Assembly (NCBI GenBank): GCA_050291465.1 | Contig: JBNKJV010000007.1 | Span: forward strand, 1 to 64,000 | Direction: 5' to 3' | Source of the DNA: CBFDBF01 sp050291465 | GTDB lineage: Bacteria > Pseudomonadota > Gammaproteobacteria > Chromatiales > Chromatiaceae | DNA: 64,000 nucleotides | Shown: in pieces, positions 8,889-18,022 of the stretch | Layout of the letters: every line of letters starts with the position of its first letter | How positions within the stretch are numbered: position 1 is the stretch's first letter | Notes under the pieces: model-generated | The model's input: only the letters and a program-made list of their open reading frames with translations | Databases searched by the model: none | What the model was told of the DNA's origin: nothing | Made by a program: the position numbers and the translations under genes

Positions 8889-9310
8889 TGCTCCGCTGCG
8901 GGCTGCCGGGTGGGGAAGGTCATATTAACGAAACCAAGTTGACTGGCCGCGTCCATTACGGTGATTACGGCCTGGTAGGGTGTCTTGGCATCTGCGATGA
9001 TGATAACCGGTAAATCATGCCGACCCTGTGCCGCTTTTTCTATAGCGCTTTTAAGGGTTTCTATATCGGTGTTGATCACTTCCTGCTGGTTTACGTAGAA
9101 ACGCCCCATGGCGTCAACCGTGATATCCAGGGTTACCTCTTCCTTGACCTTCTCGTCCTGGGTCGCGGCCTCGGGTAGTTCAACCTTTATTCTGTTCTCT
9201 TTGTCGAAGGTTGTTGACACCATAAAGAAGATCAGGAGCAGAAACACCACGTCGATTAGTGGCGTAAGATTGATATCAGGACTTTCTTTGCGTTGAGGAC
9301 GTAGATTCAC
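8885..9310 (-). CDS. exbD: ExbD/TolR family biopolymer transport protein
   Basis: A 141-residue protein with one transmembrane helix near residues 16-36 (NLTPLIDVVFLLLIFFMVS) and a periplasmic domain, the standard ExbD/TolR layout. The aspartate in PLIDVVF is the proton-path residue known in this family. With the adjacent exbB it should form a proton-driven inner membrane motor. No TonB or Tol-Pal genes are nearby, so its client is unknown. The location before lpxK is common in gammaproteobacteria, where the pair sits in a lipid A operon. Confidence 0.94.
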   Translation of the reverse strand: MNLRPQRKESPDINLTPLIDVVFLLLIFFMVSTTFDKENRIKVELPEAATQDEKVKEEVTLDITVDAMGRFYVNQQEVINTDIETLKSAIEKAAQGRHDLPVIIIADAKTPYQAVITVMDAASQLGFVNMTFPTRQPAAEQ

Positions 9311-9316
9311 GTCTGA

Positions 9317-9937
9317 TCACCCACTCTCTTTTTCCCGCTCACCCTGCATCACTTCCACCATTTTCAGCGCCTCTTCCTCCATCGCGATCACCAGTTTCTC
9401 CACCTTGCCGCTGAAATAGCGATAAAACATCAGAGCGGGAATCGCAACCGAAAGTCCCGTGGCCGTGGTTATCAGCGCCTCCGAAATACCGCTTGCCAAA
9501 ACGGCGGGATTACCGACACCTACGGTCACTATGGCTGAGAACACCTTGATCATTCCGATAACCGTGCCCAACAGACCGAGCAGCGGTGTAATGGAGGCAA
9601 TGGTACCCAGGGTATTGAGATAGCGTTCCAACTCATGGACCACTTGCCGACCCACCTCCTCGATAGCCTCCTTCATCACCTCCCGGGAATGCATCCGGTT
9701 GACGAGACCCGCCACCAGAATGCGTCCCAGGGGGGAACCCTTTCTAATGGAGTTGATATGAGCGGCGGTAAGCTGACTACCGCGATGCATCTGCCATACC
9801 TGCGCCACGAGATTCTCCGGGAGTACCCGGCGAATTCTCAGGACCCAAAGCCGCTCGATAATGATTGCCATAGCAACAATGGAACAGAGTATTATCGGCA
9901 GCATCAGCCAGCCACCGGCCTTTACCAGTTCATACAT
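9317..9937 (-). CDS. exbB: ExbB/TolQ/MotA family proton channel protein
   Basis: A 206-residue inner membrane protein with three hydrophobic segments: an N-terminal helix near 8-27, and two near 115-140 and 150-175 that contain the conserved ITPLLGLLGTVIGMIKVF and ALITTATGLSVAIPALMFYRY patterns of MotA/TolQ/ExbB proteins. It is the first gene of the operon leading through exbD, lpxK, trm112 and kdsB, with a 6-base gap to exbD. Confidence 0.95.
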   Translation of the reverse strand: MYELVKAGGWLMLPIILCSIVAMAIIIERLWVLRIRRVLPENLVAQVWQMHRGSQLTAAHINSIRKGSPLGRILVAGLVNRMHSREVMKEAIEEVGRQVVHELERYLNTLGTIASITPLLGLLGTVIGMIKVFSAIVTVGVGNPAVLASGISEALITTATGLSVAIPALMFYRYFSGKVEKLVIAMEEEALKMVEVMQGEREKESG

Positions 9938-10019
9938 GTAGGATTACCTCAGGAAATCGCCCGTCCGGAGCTTCGCGCATGGGTACTATCATACTGTATC
10001 CACGCCCGTTCCCAAAGGC

Positions 10020-12335
10020 TTAGGAGCCGTCAGGATCCACAACTTTATCCATCCAATAACGCCTGTTGCAGGAGCGAAACCGGCGTGGCTCAGACAGGCT
10101 CCCGTTGCTTTCCAAACGTATCTCTATGGCACCGCTTTGGACCGTATCGATCACCACCGCCCCCGCCCCTCTCCAACGCTCGACCACCGATTCCTTGGGG
10201 AAACCGTAGCGGTTGCGATATCCCGTGGAAACCAGCGCATACCGAGGCCTCACAGCCGCTGTAAAACCCTGTGATGAGGAGGTATTGCTCCCGTGATGGG
10301 GCACTACCACCACATCGACATCCAGCAGCCCCGAACGACGCCTGAGGAGATAGCGCTCCGCACCCCTTTCTATATCTCCCGGGATCAGAATAGTCCCCGC
10401 CGAGCTTGCTACACGTAGCACGCAGGATGCGTTGTTGCCCTGCCACTCGCGCCCGGTATCGGGATGAATGATTGCGAATTCGACTCCGTCCCAGTACCAG
10501 GATTCCGTCTCCGCACAGTACGACACCTCCCGATGGACCTTCACTCCCTCCGGTTCGCCGCTGATCAATGAGCCCACTTCGATCGCCGCCAGAATGGTCT
10601 GCAACCCCCCGCGATGGTCCATATCACCGTTGCTGATAACCACCCGATCAACCCGATTGACTCCGACAGCCTGGAGAAAGGGCACTACCACCGCGCCACC
10701 GGCATCAAAACGGCCGGAGAATCGGGCGCCGGTATCAAAGATCAGGGTATGGTTCGCGGTGCGGACGACCACGGCCAGCCCATCCCCCACGTCCAGAAGG
10801 GTGAACCACAGCGCCCCCGGGTCCGGACCCGGATGGCGCAGCAGCGCCAGGGGCAAAACCAGTATCAGACCCAGCCATCGACCCGGCAGACCACGAGGCA
10901 TAAGCAACACCAGTATTCCGGCCATCCCCGGGATCCAGGTCCAGGATGGTGGAGAAGGAGGTACCCAGGAGATATAGGGGAGGTCGGCCAGAATCTCCAG
11001 TAGATTGAGGCACTCAATCAGGACCCAACCAACCCCCTGCAACAGAGGCTGTCCCACCGTTTCACTGACCGAGGATAGAACCGTTCCGGCCAGGGCGACC
11101 GGCACGATAACAAAGCTGAAAGCCGGAACCGCCACCAGATTAACCAGGGGCGCCACCAGTGACACCTGAAGATTCCACGCGATCAATACCGGAATCAGCC
11201 CCAGGGAAACGAACCACTGTACCCGTCCCCATTTCCAGAACAGGCCGTTTCCTCTTGGGCGTCCGACCACGCCATACAGAATCACGGCAACCGCGCCGAA
11301 GGAGAGCCAGAAACCGGCCGACAGCACCCCGGTCGGATCCAGCACGACCACAACACCCAGGGCCAACAGGAGGGTGTGAAACGGCCGCCGGACCCGCCGT
11401 TGCAGTTGTGCCCCAAAGAAGACAAACAGCATGACGAGTGCCCGCTGTGTGGGCAGAGAAAAACCGGCCAGCGCCGCATACCCTGTGGCAAATACCAGGG
11501 CGGCAACAGCCCCCGCCTGCTGTGCTGGAAGACGTAAAGTGAGCTGTCTGAAGCGCCGCCAGCCTTGGTAAACCAGCAAATACCCCAGCCCCGCCACAAT
11601 GCCGATATGCAGCCCGGAAATAGCGAAGAGATGGCTGGTTCCGGAGCGGGCGAAGAGATCCCAGTCAGCCCGTTCTATCCCGCTACGGTCGCCGATGACC
11701 AGGGCCGTCACCAGGGCGGCCTGTTTCCGGGGAAGCAATCCATGGATCAGTCCCCTCGTAGCCTGGCGCCAGCGCTGCAATCCATACCCGAATCCCCCCT
11801 CCCCCGCGTACCTATTCTTCTCCGAGGGTCGTACATACCCGGTGGCCCGGATACCGTTTCGGAACATCCATCCCTCGTAATCGAAACCGCCGGGATTGGC
11901 AAACCCGTGGGGACGTTTCAGTCTTAGCAACAGCCGCCAGCGATCCCCTGCCACCAGTTCCGGTGCCTGGTTGTACCAGGTGAGACGCACCAATCCCGGC
12001 GAAGAAACCGCCTTCCCATCCAGAAAGAGCTTATGGATATGAAATTGAAATCGGGTATGCCGCATCTGTACGTCCGGAAGGGAACTGATCACCCCCTCGG
12101 CCCATAAATCTCTCCCCTCCAGACGCGATTCCAATCCATGGGAAAGGGTCCACTGGGCATGGAACAGAGCCCAGAAGAATCCCATCAGGAAATACAACGG
12201 ATAGCGTAGAGACGGCCAATACCGAACCGCCGCAAGCAACAGAGGGATACAGATGGCCCAACCGGGAGCGGGGAGCTCCGCCTGCAGCTGAAGAAGAACC
12301 ACACCGGCTACGAACAATAGCGTCCCAGCAACCAT
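10020..12335 (-). CDS. comEC: DNA internalisation competence protein ComEC/Rec2
   Basis: ComEC forms the inner membrane channel for single-stranded DNA in natural transformation. The 771-residue protein has an N-terminal hydrophobic and OB-like region, a central competence domain with many membrane segments (HLFAISGLHIGIVAGLGYLL is the family signature, near residue 230), and a C-terminal metallo-beta-lactamase-like domain starting near residue 510. In that domain the usual HxDxDH metal motif reads NGDMDH near residue 565, so the first histidine is asparagine. HHGS near residue 678 is intact. It lies 82 bases before the exbB start on the same strand. No other competence genes are in the window. 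Confidence 0.95.
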   Translation of the reverse strand: MVAGTLLFVAGVVLLQLQAELPAPGWAICIPLLLAAVRYWPSLRYPLYFLMGFFWALFHAQWTLSHGLESRLEGRDLWAEGVISSLPDVQMRHTRFQFHIHKLFLDGKAVSSPGLVRLTWYNQAPELVAGDRWRLLLRLKRPHGFANPGGFDYEGWMFRNGIRATGYVRPSEKNRYAGEGGFGYGLQRWRQATRGLIHGLLPRKQAALVTALVIGDRSGIERADWDLFARSGTSHLFAISGLHIGIVAGLGYLLVYQGWRRFRQLTLRLPAQQAGAVAALVFATGYAALAGFSLPTQRALVMLFVFFGAQLQRRVRRPFHTLLLALGVVVVLDPTGVLSAGFWLSFGAVAVILYGVVGRPRGNGLFWKWGRVQWFVSLGLIPVLIAWNLQVSLVAPLVNLVAVPAFSFVIVPVALAGTVLSSVSETVGQPLLQGVGWVLIECLNLLEILADLPYISWVPPSPPSWTWIPGMAGILVLLMPRGLPGRWLGLILVLPLALLRHPGPDPGALWFTLLDVGDGLAVVVRTANHTLIFDTGARFSGRFDAGGAVVVPFLQAVGVNRVDRVVISNGDMDHRGGLQTILAAIEVGSLISGEPEGVKVHREVSYCAETESWYWDGVEFAIIHPDTGREWQGNNASCVLRVASSAGTILIPGDIERGAERYLLRRRSGLLDVDVVVVPHHGSNTSSSQGFTAAVRPRYALVSTGYRNRYGFPKESVVERWRGAGAVVIDTVQSGAIEIRLESNGSLSEPRRFRSCNRRYWMDKVVDPDGS

Positions 12336-12507
12336 TTCCTATCCCTGGAATTAAGTCGTCAATGTATATTTATCACAGACTAAAATAGGTTAACAGGATG
12401 TTCACAATGTAGCTGTATCTTGCTGATATGGCCTAAAATCAGGATGATTGTACAGCAGCGGTTTTCCGGAGCCCTCCCGGGCATTTACTTTTTACAACGG
12501 CGCAGGC

Positions 12508-13050
12508 ATGCCGAAACGCATAATCAAACGATTCACACCCGACCACGAAACGGTTCGCAGGCACAAACATCTGCAGATATTCGGCAAACTCCTGCACGAT
12601 CCGAATCTATGGCACCTGAACCGCCGTTCCGTATCCGGAGCATTCGCCGTGGGCCTGTTCTGGGCCTTTTTCCCCATGCCGTTCCAAATGGTTGCGGCGG
12701 CGGCCACCGCCATCCCCACGCGGGTCAATCTTCCGATCTCCGTCGCTCTGGTATGGATCAGTAATCCCATTACCATTCCCCCGATCTTCTACTTCACCTA
12801 TCTGGTAGGTACCTGGATCCTGGGAGAAGCGCCGCAGTACATCGAATTTGAACTCAGCTGGGAATGGATGACCACCAGCCTGGCCGGTATCTGGAAACCC
12901 CTCTACCTGGGAAGCATACTCTGCGGGATCATCGCCTCCACCGTGGGCTACGTGGCCATGCGGGGATTCTGGCGCTGGCATGTGGTTTCCCATCTGCGTA
13001 AACGACGGAAGCAACGGGCGGCCAGAGAAGCGCCCCCTGATGATGCCTGA
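12508..13050 (+). CDS. DUF2062 domain membrane protein
   Basis: A 180-residue protein with the DUF2062 pattern: a basic N-terminus, then GAFAVGLFWAFFPMPFQM, NLPISVALVWISNPITIPP and a C-terminal membrane helix near 130-150. The function is unknown; relatives are small inner membrane proteins of proteobacteria. The ATG at 12508 (MPKRII) is chosen over an in-frame upstream start because it begins the conserved basic segment. It is divergent from comEC across about 170 bases that must hold both promoters. Confidence 0.9.
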   Translation: MPKRIIKRFTPDHETVRRHKHLQIFGKLLHDPNLWHLNRRSVSGAFAVGLFWAFFPMPFQMVAAAATAIPTRVNLPISVALVWISNPITIPPIFYFTYLVGTWILGEAPQYIEFELSWEWMTTSLAGIWKPLYLGSILCGIIASTVGYVAMRGFWRWHVVSHLRKRRKQRAAREAPPDDA

Positions 13051-13202
13051 TATAGGATTTTAGCCGCAAATAAGCGCAAATACCGGCTAATTTGGCCACA
13101 TTCCCTGGAAATCCCGCTTCATAAAGCCCCTGAACGAGCGGCGGGCGGCCATGAGTCCGCCACCCAAGGAATCTTTTACTCGATTTACAGTATCGTCTCG
13201 AT

Positions 13203-13260
13203 CGCAGGGAGAGATCTTTTTATTCTTAATTATCAAGAAATTACGAGACATCTCTCTGCG
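13203..13260. repeat. Inverted repeat in the gap between DUF2062 gene and lolD
   Basis: CGCAGGGAGAGAT at 13203-13215 faces ATCTCTCTGCG at 13250-13260 around a 34-base AT-rich loop. The arms pair except for two extra G in the left arm. It lies between convergent genes and may help termination in both directions, although neither side has a clean T tract after the stem. Nothing else is visible in the 247-base gap. Confidence 0.5.
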
Positions 13261-13297
13261 CTTGAAATGAAATTTAATAAGAGACCCCCGGGGCGGA

Positions 13298-13984
13298 TCA
13301 GGCCTTGGGAATAAGAATCCCGTCCTCCAGGTGCAGCACCCGGTCCATGCGAGACGCCAGAGAAGGATCGTGGGTGACCACCACGAAGCTGGTGCCGATC
13401 TCCTGATTCAGCTCCAGCATCATGTCATAGACCTGCTCCGCCGTATGCCGGTCGAGGTTCCCGGTGGGCTCATCCGCGAAAACGCAACGGGGACGGGTCA
13501 CCAGCGCCCGTGCGATGGCCGTGCGCTGACGTTCGCCGCCGGACAACTCCCCCGGCTTATGTTGTTCCCTTTGCGCCAGTCCCACACGCGCCAAGGCCTT
13601 TGCAGCCTGTTCCCTGGCGTCAGCCACATCCAGCCCCCTGACCAGCAACGGCATGGCCACGTTCTCGAGAGCGGTGAATTCCGGAAGCAGGTGGTGAAAC
13701 TGATAAACGAACCCCATGGCACGGTTGCGCAGAAAGCCCCGTTCTGCTTCTCCCATCCCAGCCAGGTTCTTGCCCTCTATTCTGATCTCTCCCGCATTCG
13801 GCAGATCAAGCCCGCCGAGACAGTGCAACAAGGTGCTCTTTCCCGATCCCGAGGCCCCGACAATCGCTATTCGCTCCCCCGTCCGGATCTCCAGATCCAC
13901 GTCTTTCAGCACCTCCACCCGCAGCGCTCCTTCATCGAAGGTGCGCACCAGACCGCGACACTCCAATACGTTCTCTTCACTCAT
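13298..13984 (-). CDS. lolD: Lipoprotein-releasing ABC transporter ATPase LolD
   Basis: LolD powers release of outer-membrane lipoproteins from the inner membrane to LolA. The 228-residue protein has Walker A GASGSGKST near residue 43, the family-specific YQFHHLLPEFTALENVAMP segment, signature LSGGERQRTAIARAL and Walker B CVFADEPTGNLD. It overlaps the end of the permease gene by 8 bases, so the two are co-translated. Confidence 0.97.
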   Translation of the reverse strand: MSEENVLECRGLVRTFDEGALRVEVLKDVDLEIRTGERIAIVGASGSGKSTLLHCLGGLDLPNAGEIRIEGKNLAGMGEAERGFLRNRAMGFVYQFHHLLPEFTALENVAMPLLVRGLDVADAREQAAKALARVGLAQREQHKPGELSGGERQRTAIARALVTRPRCVFADEPTGNLDRHTAEQVYDMMLELNQEIGTSFVVVTHDPSLASRMDRVLHLEDGILIPKA

Positions 13985-15224
13985 AACGCAACGCCTCCGC
14001 CGGTCGTACCCGAGCCGCCCGCCAGGCGGGATAGAGGGTCGCCAGTAGGGTGATCAGAAAGGCGCAGATACTGACGACACCGACGTCAATCCAGTGCAGA
14101 TCCGATGGCATCTCGCTGATGTAGTAGATGTTTGGATCGAGAAAGTTAACGCCCAGCAGACCTTCGATGCCTTTTACGATAGGTTCCAGATTGAGAGAAA
14201 GCGCCACACCGCCGATGATCCCCAGAATGTTGCCGATTAACCCGATGATCGAACCCTGAACGATAAAGATACCCATGACGCTGCCTGGCGAGACCCCGAG
14301 GGTTCGCAGGATGGCGATATCGCTCTGTTTGTCGGTTACCACCATCACCAGGGTAGAAACGATGTTAAAAGTGGCGACTATGACGATCATGAAAAGAATC
14401 GCACTCATCATGCGCTTTTCCGTATGCAGGGCGCTGAAGAAGTTACGATGCTGCTGAGTCCAGTCACTGACTCGGTATACCCCCTGCAACCGACCTGCGA
14501 GTTCCCGGGAAACCTCCGGTGCCTTATACAGGTCATCGAGTTTTAACCTGACTCCCGTTACCGCCTCCCCCAGGCGCAACAGCTTCGCTCCGTCGTCGAT
14601 ATGTATGAGGGCCACGCCGCGATCATAATCCCCCATGCCCACCTCAAATATCCCGGAAACGGTAAACCGCTTGAGCCGCGGCATATTCCCCATGGGCGTG
14701 ATGGTGAGCGACGGGGTAACCACGGTCACCTTGTCCCCGATCGTCACATCCAGGATGTAGGCCAGTTCCCGGCCCAGTATTATCCGGTACCCACCGGACT
14801 CCAACTCATCCAGACTACCCACCCGCATATGCTGTCCCACGTCGGAAACCGATGTCTCCAGTTTCGGATCCACACCCCGCACCATGGCACCGCTCACGTT
14901 GCGCCCGTTGACCAACATGCTCTGGACCTCCACAAAGGGCGCCTCACCCACTACCCGTGGATTTTCCCGGGAAAGGGCCATGACCTCCCGCCAGTCACTC
15001 AACCCGCCGTTGAGGGCGGATATGCTGGCATGGGATGCCATCCCGAGTATGCGTTCACGAATCTCCTTGTGGAAACCGTTCATGACGGAGAGCACCGTGA
15101 TGAGCAGCACCATACCGAGAAAAATCCCGAATACGGAGATAAAGGAGATGAAGGAGATGAAGTGATTACGCCGCTTCGCGCGCGTGTAGCGGAGACCGAT
15201 AAAGAGTTCGAGGGGCTTAAACAT
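13977..15224 (-). CDS. lolC: Lipoprotein-releasing permease LolC/LolE
   Basis: A 415-residue inner membrane permease that works with LolD. It has the N-terminal family motif (FIGLRYTRAKRRNHFISFIS), one membrane helix near 25-50, a large periplasmic domain with SGAMVRGVDP, and three C-terminal helices with the FtsX-like core. There is a single permease gene beside lolD, so it may be the hybrid type of lineages with one permease (LolF), or a second copy may lie elsewhere; the symbol is provisional. Confidence 0.92.
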   Translation of the reverse strand: MFKPLELFIGLRYTRAKRRNHFISFISFISVFGIFLGMVLLITVLSVMNGFHKEIRERILGMASHASISALNGGLSDWREVMALSRENPRVVGEAPFVEVQSMLVNGRNVSGAMVRGVDPKLETSVSDVGQHMRVGSLDELESGGYRIILGRELAYILDVTIGDKVTVVTPSLTITPMGNMPRLKRFTVSGIFEVGMGDYDRGVALIHIDDGAKLLRLGEAVTGVRLKLDDLYKAPEVSRELAGRLQGVYRVSDWTQQHRNFFSALHTEKRMMSAILFMIVIVATFNIVSTLVMVVTDKQSDIAILRTLGVSPGSVMGIFIVQGSIIGLIGNILGIIGGVALSLNLEPIVKGIEGLLGVNFLDPNIYYISEMPSDLHWIDVGVVSICAFLITLLATLYPAWRAARVRPAEALRYE

Positions 15225-15518
15225 GGAATCGCATTAAACCATATTATGGAGGACCGAGGTATCAGGTCGGGGAGACCGGGGATAATCCTCCTAATGCAGG
15301 TCCCACTTCAACCGGCCCCCCGAAGGATTGCTTCCGATGATCCCTTTTTTCATTTCCTCCTTCCCTAAAGGTCAAACCGGATCTACACCGGTATCTCGGC
15401 CATCAGGGGGGCTCATCGGAGGTTCCTGAGCAATTAAATAAGAAATCGGTCGCAGTTCTTTGATACCATTGATGTATGCTATATTCCTGAAAAACAAGGA
15501 GAGAGGAGTTCAACCGTC

Positions 15519-15809
15519 ATGAAGTCGACCACCACACTCATTCTGGCCTTGAGCTTTATGCTCGGCGCCGCCGCTTCACACGCCGATGTTCTCCTGCTGG
15601 ATGCGATAGAGAAAGCCCCTGCCAACAGCTCAGAGGGGATCCCCCGGCCCACCAACGGCCAGTCCATGGACCAGGTCAAAGGCAGTTACGGAGAACCGAA
15701 GAACATCATACCGGCTGTTGGCGATCCACCTATAACTCGCTGGGTTTACGATCAGTTCACGGTCTACTTTGAGCACAACCTCGTAATCAACACCGTTGTT
15801 CACCGTTAG
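15519..15809 (+). CDS. Small exported protein, function unknown
   Basis: A 96-residue protein with a signal peptide (residues 1-22, ending SHA-DV). The mature part contains MDQVKGSYGEPKNIIPAVGDPPITRWVY and ends in VYFEHNLVINTVVHR, a pattern reminiscent of the SmpA/BamE-like fold (GxPxx...W.Y....V.F..). I recognise similar small proteins from other gammaproteobacteria but know no function. AAGGAG lies about 12 bases before the ATG. It is separated from aguA by 111 bases and is probably its own unit. Confidence 0.78.
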   Translation: MKSTTTLILALSFMLGAAASHADVLLLDAIEKAPANSSEGIPRPTNGQSMDQVKGSYGEPKNIIPAVGDPPITRWVYDQFTVYFEHNLVINTVVHR

Positions 15810-15920
15810 GCGACCGTTTATTCATCTCCCAATCTCCTCGGAACAGCGCTTGGCAACCGGAGGTTTGCTGGTTACCGGGGTCCCGGTTATCACCCCGTCC
15901 GTAACTCCACCCGTTAATTG

Positions 15921-16979
15921 ATGTCAACGCGCACCCCGCTTCTTCCGGCCGAATGGTGTAAGCAGTCGGCCGTCATGCTTACCTGGCCGCACCCGCAGAC
16001 CGACTGGGCGGATCAACTGGACAGAGTGGAACAACTCTACCTCGAAATAAGCCACGCAATCTGCCGGCGTCAGGAACTGCTGATCGTCTGCCGCGACCCC
16101 CGGCATCAGCACCACGTTAAGCATCTGCTGGAAATAAACCAGATTCCGCTAACTGCGGTGATCCTCGCTGTTGCCCCGTTCAACGACACCTGGGCCCGGG
16201 ATCATGGTCCTTTGACGGTGGAGATCGAGAATGGAGCCCGGGTGTGTGACTTCCGCTTCAACGGGTGGGGTGGAAAGTATCCCGCTGAGCTTGATGACCG
16301 TATCACCGGTACCCTCGCCGCCACAGGACTGTTTGATGGCAGTCCCTGTCAAAGCGTGAATCTGGTTCTGGAGGGCGGAGCTATCGAGACCGACGGAGCC
16401 GGTACGCTGCTGGCCACCCGCAGTTCCATCCTGACGGAGAGCCGCAACCCGGGAATGACCGCGGAAGAGGTAGAAAAAATTCTCCAGGCGAATCTGGGTC
16501 TCGACCGTTTTCTCTGGCTGGAGTCGGGCCACCTGAGCGGCGATGATACCGACGGCCATATCGATACCCTCGCCCGCTTTTGCGATCCCCATACCATCCT
16601 GTATGTCACAGCCCATGAAGGGGATCCTGATCGTCCCGAACTCGAGGCCATGGCCGCTGAACTCGCAGAGCTCCGGCAACGGAACGGAACAGGATACCGG
16701 CTGATCCCGCTACCACCGATTCTCCCCCAATATGATGACGAAGGTCAGCGCATGCCTGCCAGCTATGCGAACTTTCTGATCATTAACGGCGCCGTACTTA
16801 TGCCGGTCTATGGAGATCCTTCGGACGAGGCGGCGATCCTCTGTGCCGCCCAGGCGTTTCCCGATCGTGAGATCATAGGGATCGACTGCCGGCCCCTGAT
16901 CCACCAGCACGGCAGCCTGCACTGCATCAGCATGCAGTTCCCTGCCGCACTGACCATCCGTCCCCAAGAAAATCACTAA
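15921..16979 (+). CDS. aguA: Agmatine deiminase
   Basis: AguA converts agmatine to N-carbamoylputrescine and ammonia. The 352-residue protein shows the family pattern: WxxQ-like start PAEWCKQSAVMLTWPHPQTDW, NDTWARDHGP, the LEGGAIETDG loop, and the C-terminal catalytic cysteine in GSLHCISMQ near residue 335. The ATG at 15921 is chosen over a TTG codon directly before it. The next enzyme of the route, AguB, follows 108 bases downstream on the same strand. Confidence 0.96.
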   Translation: MSTRTPLLPAEWCKQSAVMLTWPHPQTDWADQLDRVEQLYLEISHAICRRQELLIVCRDPRHQHHVKHLLEINQIPLTAVILAVAPFNDTWARDHGPLTVEIENGARVCDFRFNGWGGKYPAELDDRITGTLAATGLFDGSPCQSVNLVLEGGAIETDGAGTLLATRSSILTESRNPGMTAEEVEKILQANLGLDRFLWLESGHLSGDDTDGHIDTLARFCDPHTILYVTAHEGDPDRPELEAMAAELAELRQRNGTGYRLIPLPPILPQYDDEGQRMPASYANFLIINGAVLMPVYGDPSDEAAILCAAQAFPDREIIGIDCRPLIHQHGSLHCISMQFPAALTIRPQENH

Positions 16980-17087
16980 ACACCCCCACGATAAAATGCA
17001 GGTTCTTCCGCATCCGGACAGCGATGGTAAAATACCGTTTCATGCCCCACCAACGCGGGACCCACAACCGAAGATTCCCTGACCCCT

Positions 17088-17987
17088 ATGTCATCATCAT
17101 CTGGCCGAGATAAACTGACCGTCGCCCTGGTGCAACACGCCTGTTGCGACGACCGCAACAGCAACCTGGAGCTCATTGCATCCCGTATCAAGGAGGCGGC
17201 GACACAGGGTGCCCGACTCGTGGTGTTACAGGAATTGCATAACACCCGCTATTTCTGCCAGACCGAAGAGACCGCGAACTTCGACTTGGCGGAGACGGTT
17301 CCCGGCCCTACCACCGAGCAACTGGGGGAAGTAGCGAAGAGCAACGAGGTGGTGATCGTCGCCTCGCTCTTCGAGAAACGCGCCCCCGGTATTTATCACA
17401 ATACGGCCGTGGTGCTGGACAGCGACGGATCCCTGGCCGGCCGCTACCGCAAGATGCACATCCCGGATGATCCCGGATATTACGAGAAGTTCTACTTCAC
17501 CCCCGGTGACCTCGGTTTCCGCCCCATCGAAACCCGCGTCGGTCGCCTGGGGGTCCTGGTCTGCTGGGATCAGTGGTATCCTGAAGCGGCTCGCCTGATG
17601 GCATTGGCGGGCGCCGACATCCTGATCTATCCCACCGCCATCGGGTGGGATCCGCAAGACCGGGAAACGGAACAACAGCGGCAGCTGGACGCCTGGGTCA
17701 CGGTCCAGCGGGGTCATGCCATCGCCAACAACCTCCCCGTCCTGGCCTGCAACCGTTGCGGCATCGAACCCGATCCATCCGGGATCACCGCGGGTATCCG
17801 GTTCTGGGGCAACTCTTTTGTCTGCGGCGCACAGGGGGAGCTTCTCGCCCGTGCCGGTGAAGAACCGGAGCTCCTACTCGCTTCGGTGGATATGGGAGAA
17901 ACTGAGGGTCTGCGCCGAATCTGGCCCTTCTTCCGGGACCGTCGGATCGACGCCTTCGGACCGATACTGCAACGTTTCGAGGACTGA
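17088..17987 (+). CDS. aguB: N-carbamoylputrescine amidase
   Basis: AguB hydrolyses N-carbamoylputrescine to putrescine, CO2 and ammonia, completing the agmatine route. The 299-residue nitrilase-fold protein has the catalytic triad visible: Glu49 in VLQELHNT, Lys122 in RYRKMHIPDD and Cys159 in GVLVCWDQWYPEAAR. DDPGYYEKFYFTPGD is typical of this subfamily. It forms a functional pair with aguA. Confidence 0.96.
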   Translation: MSSSSGRDKLTVALVQHACCDDRNSNLELIASRIKEAATQGARLVVLQELHNTRYFCQTEETANFDLAETVPGPTTEQLGEVAKSNEVVIVASLFEKRAPGIYHNTAVVLDSDGSLAGRYRKMHIPDDPGYYEKFYFTPGDLGFRPIETRVGRLGVLVCWDQWYPEAARLMALAGADILIYPTAIGWDPQDRETEQQRQLDAWVTVQRGHAIANNLPVLACNRCGIEPDPSGITAGIRFWGNSFVCGAQGELLARAGEEPELLLASVDMGETEGLRRIWPFFRDRRIDAFGPILQRFED

Positions 17988-18022
17988 TTCGGGAAACCCA
18001 CCCGGTTGTCGCAGAAGGCCGG

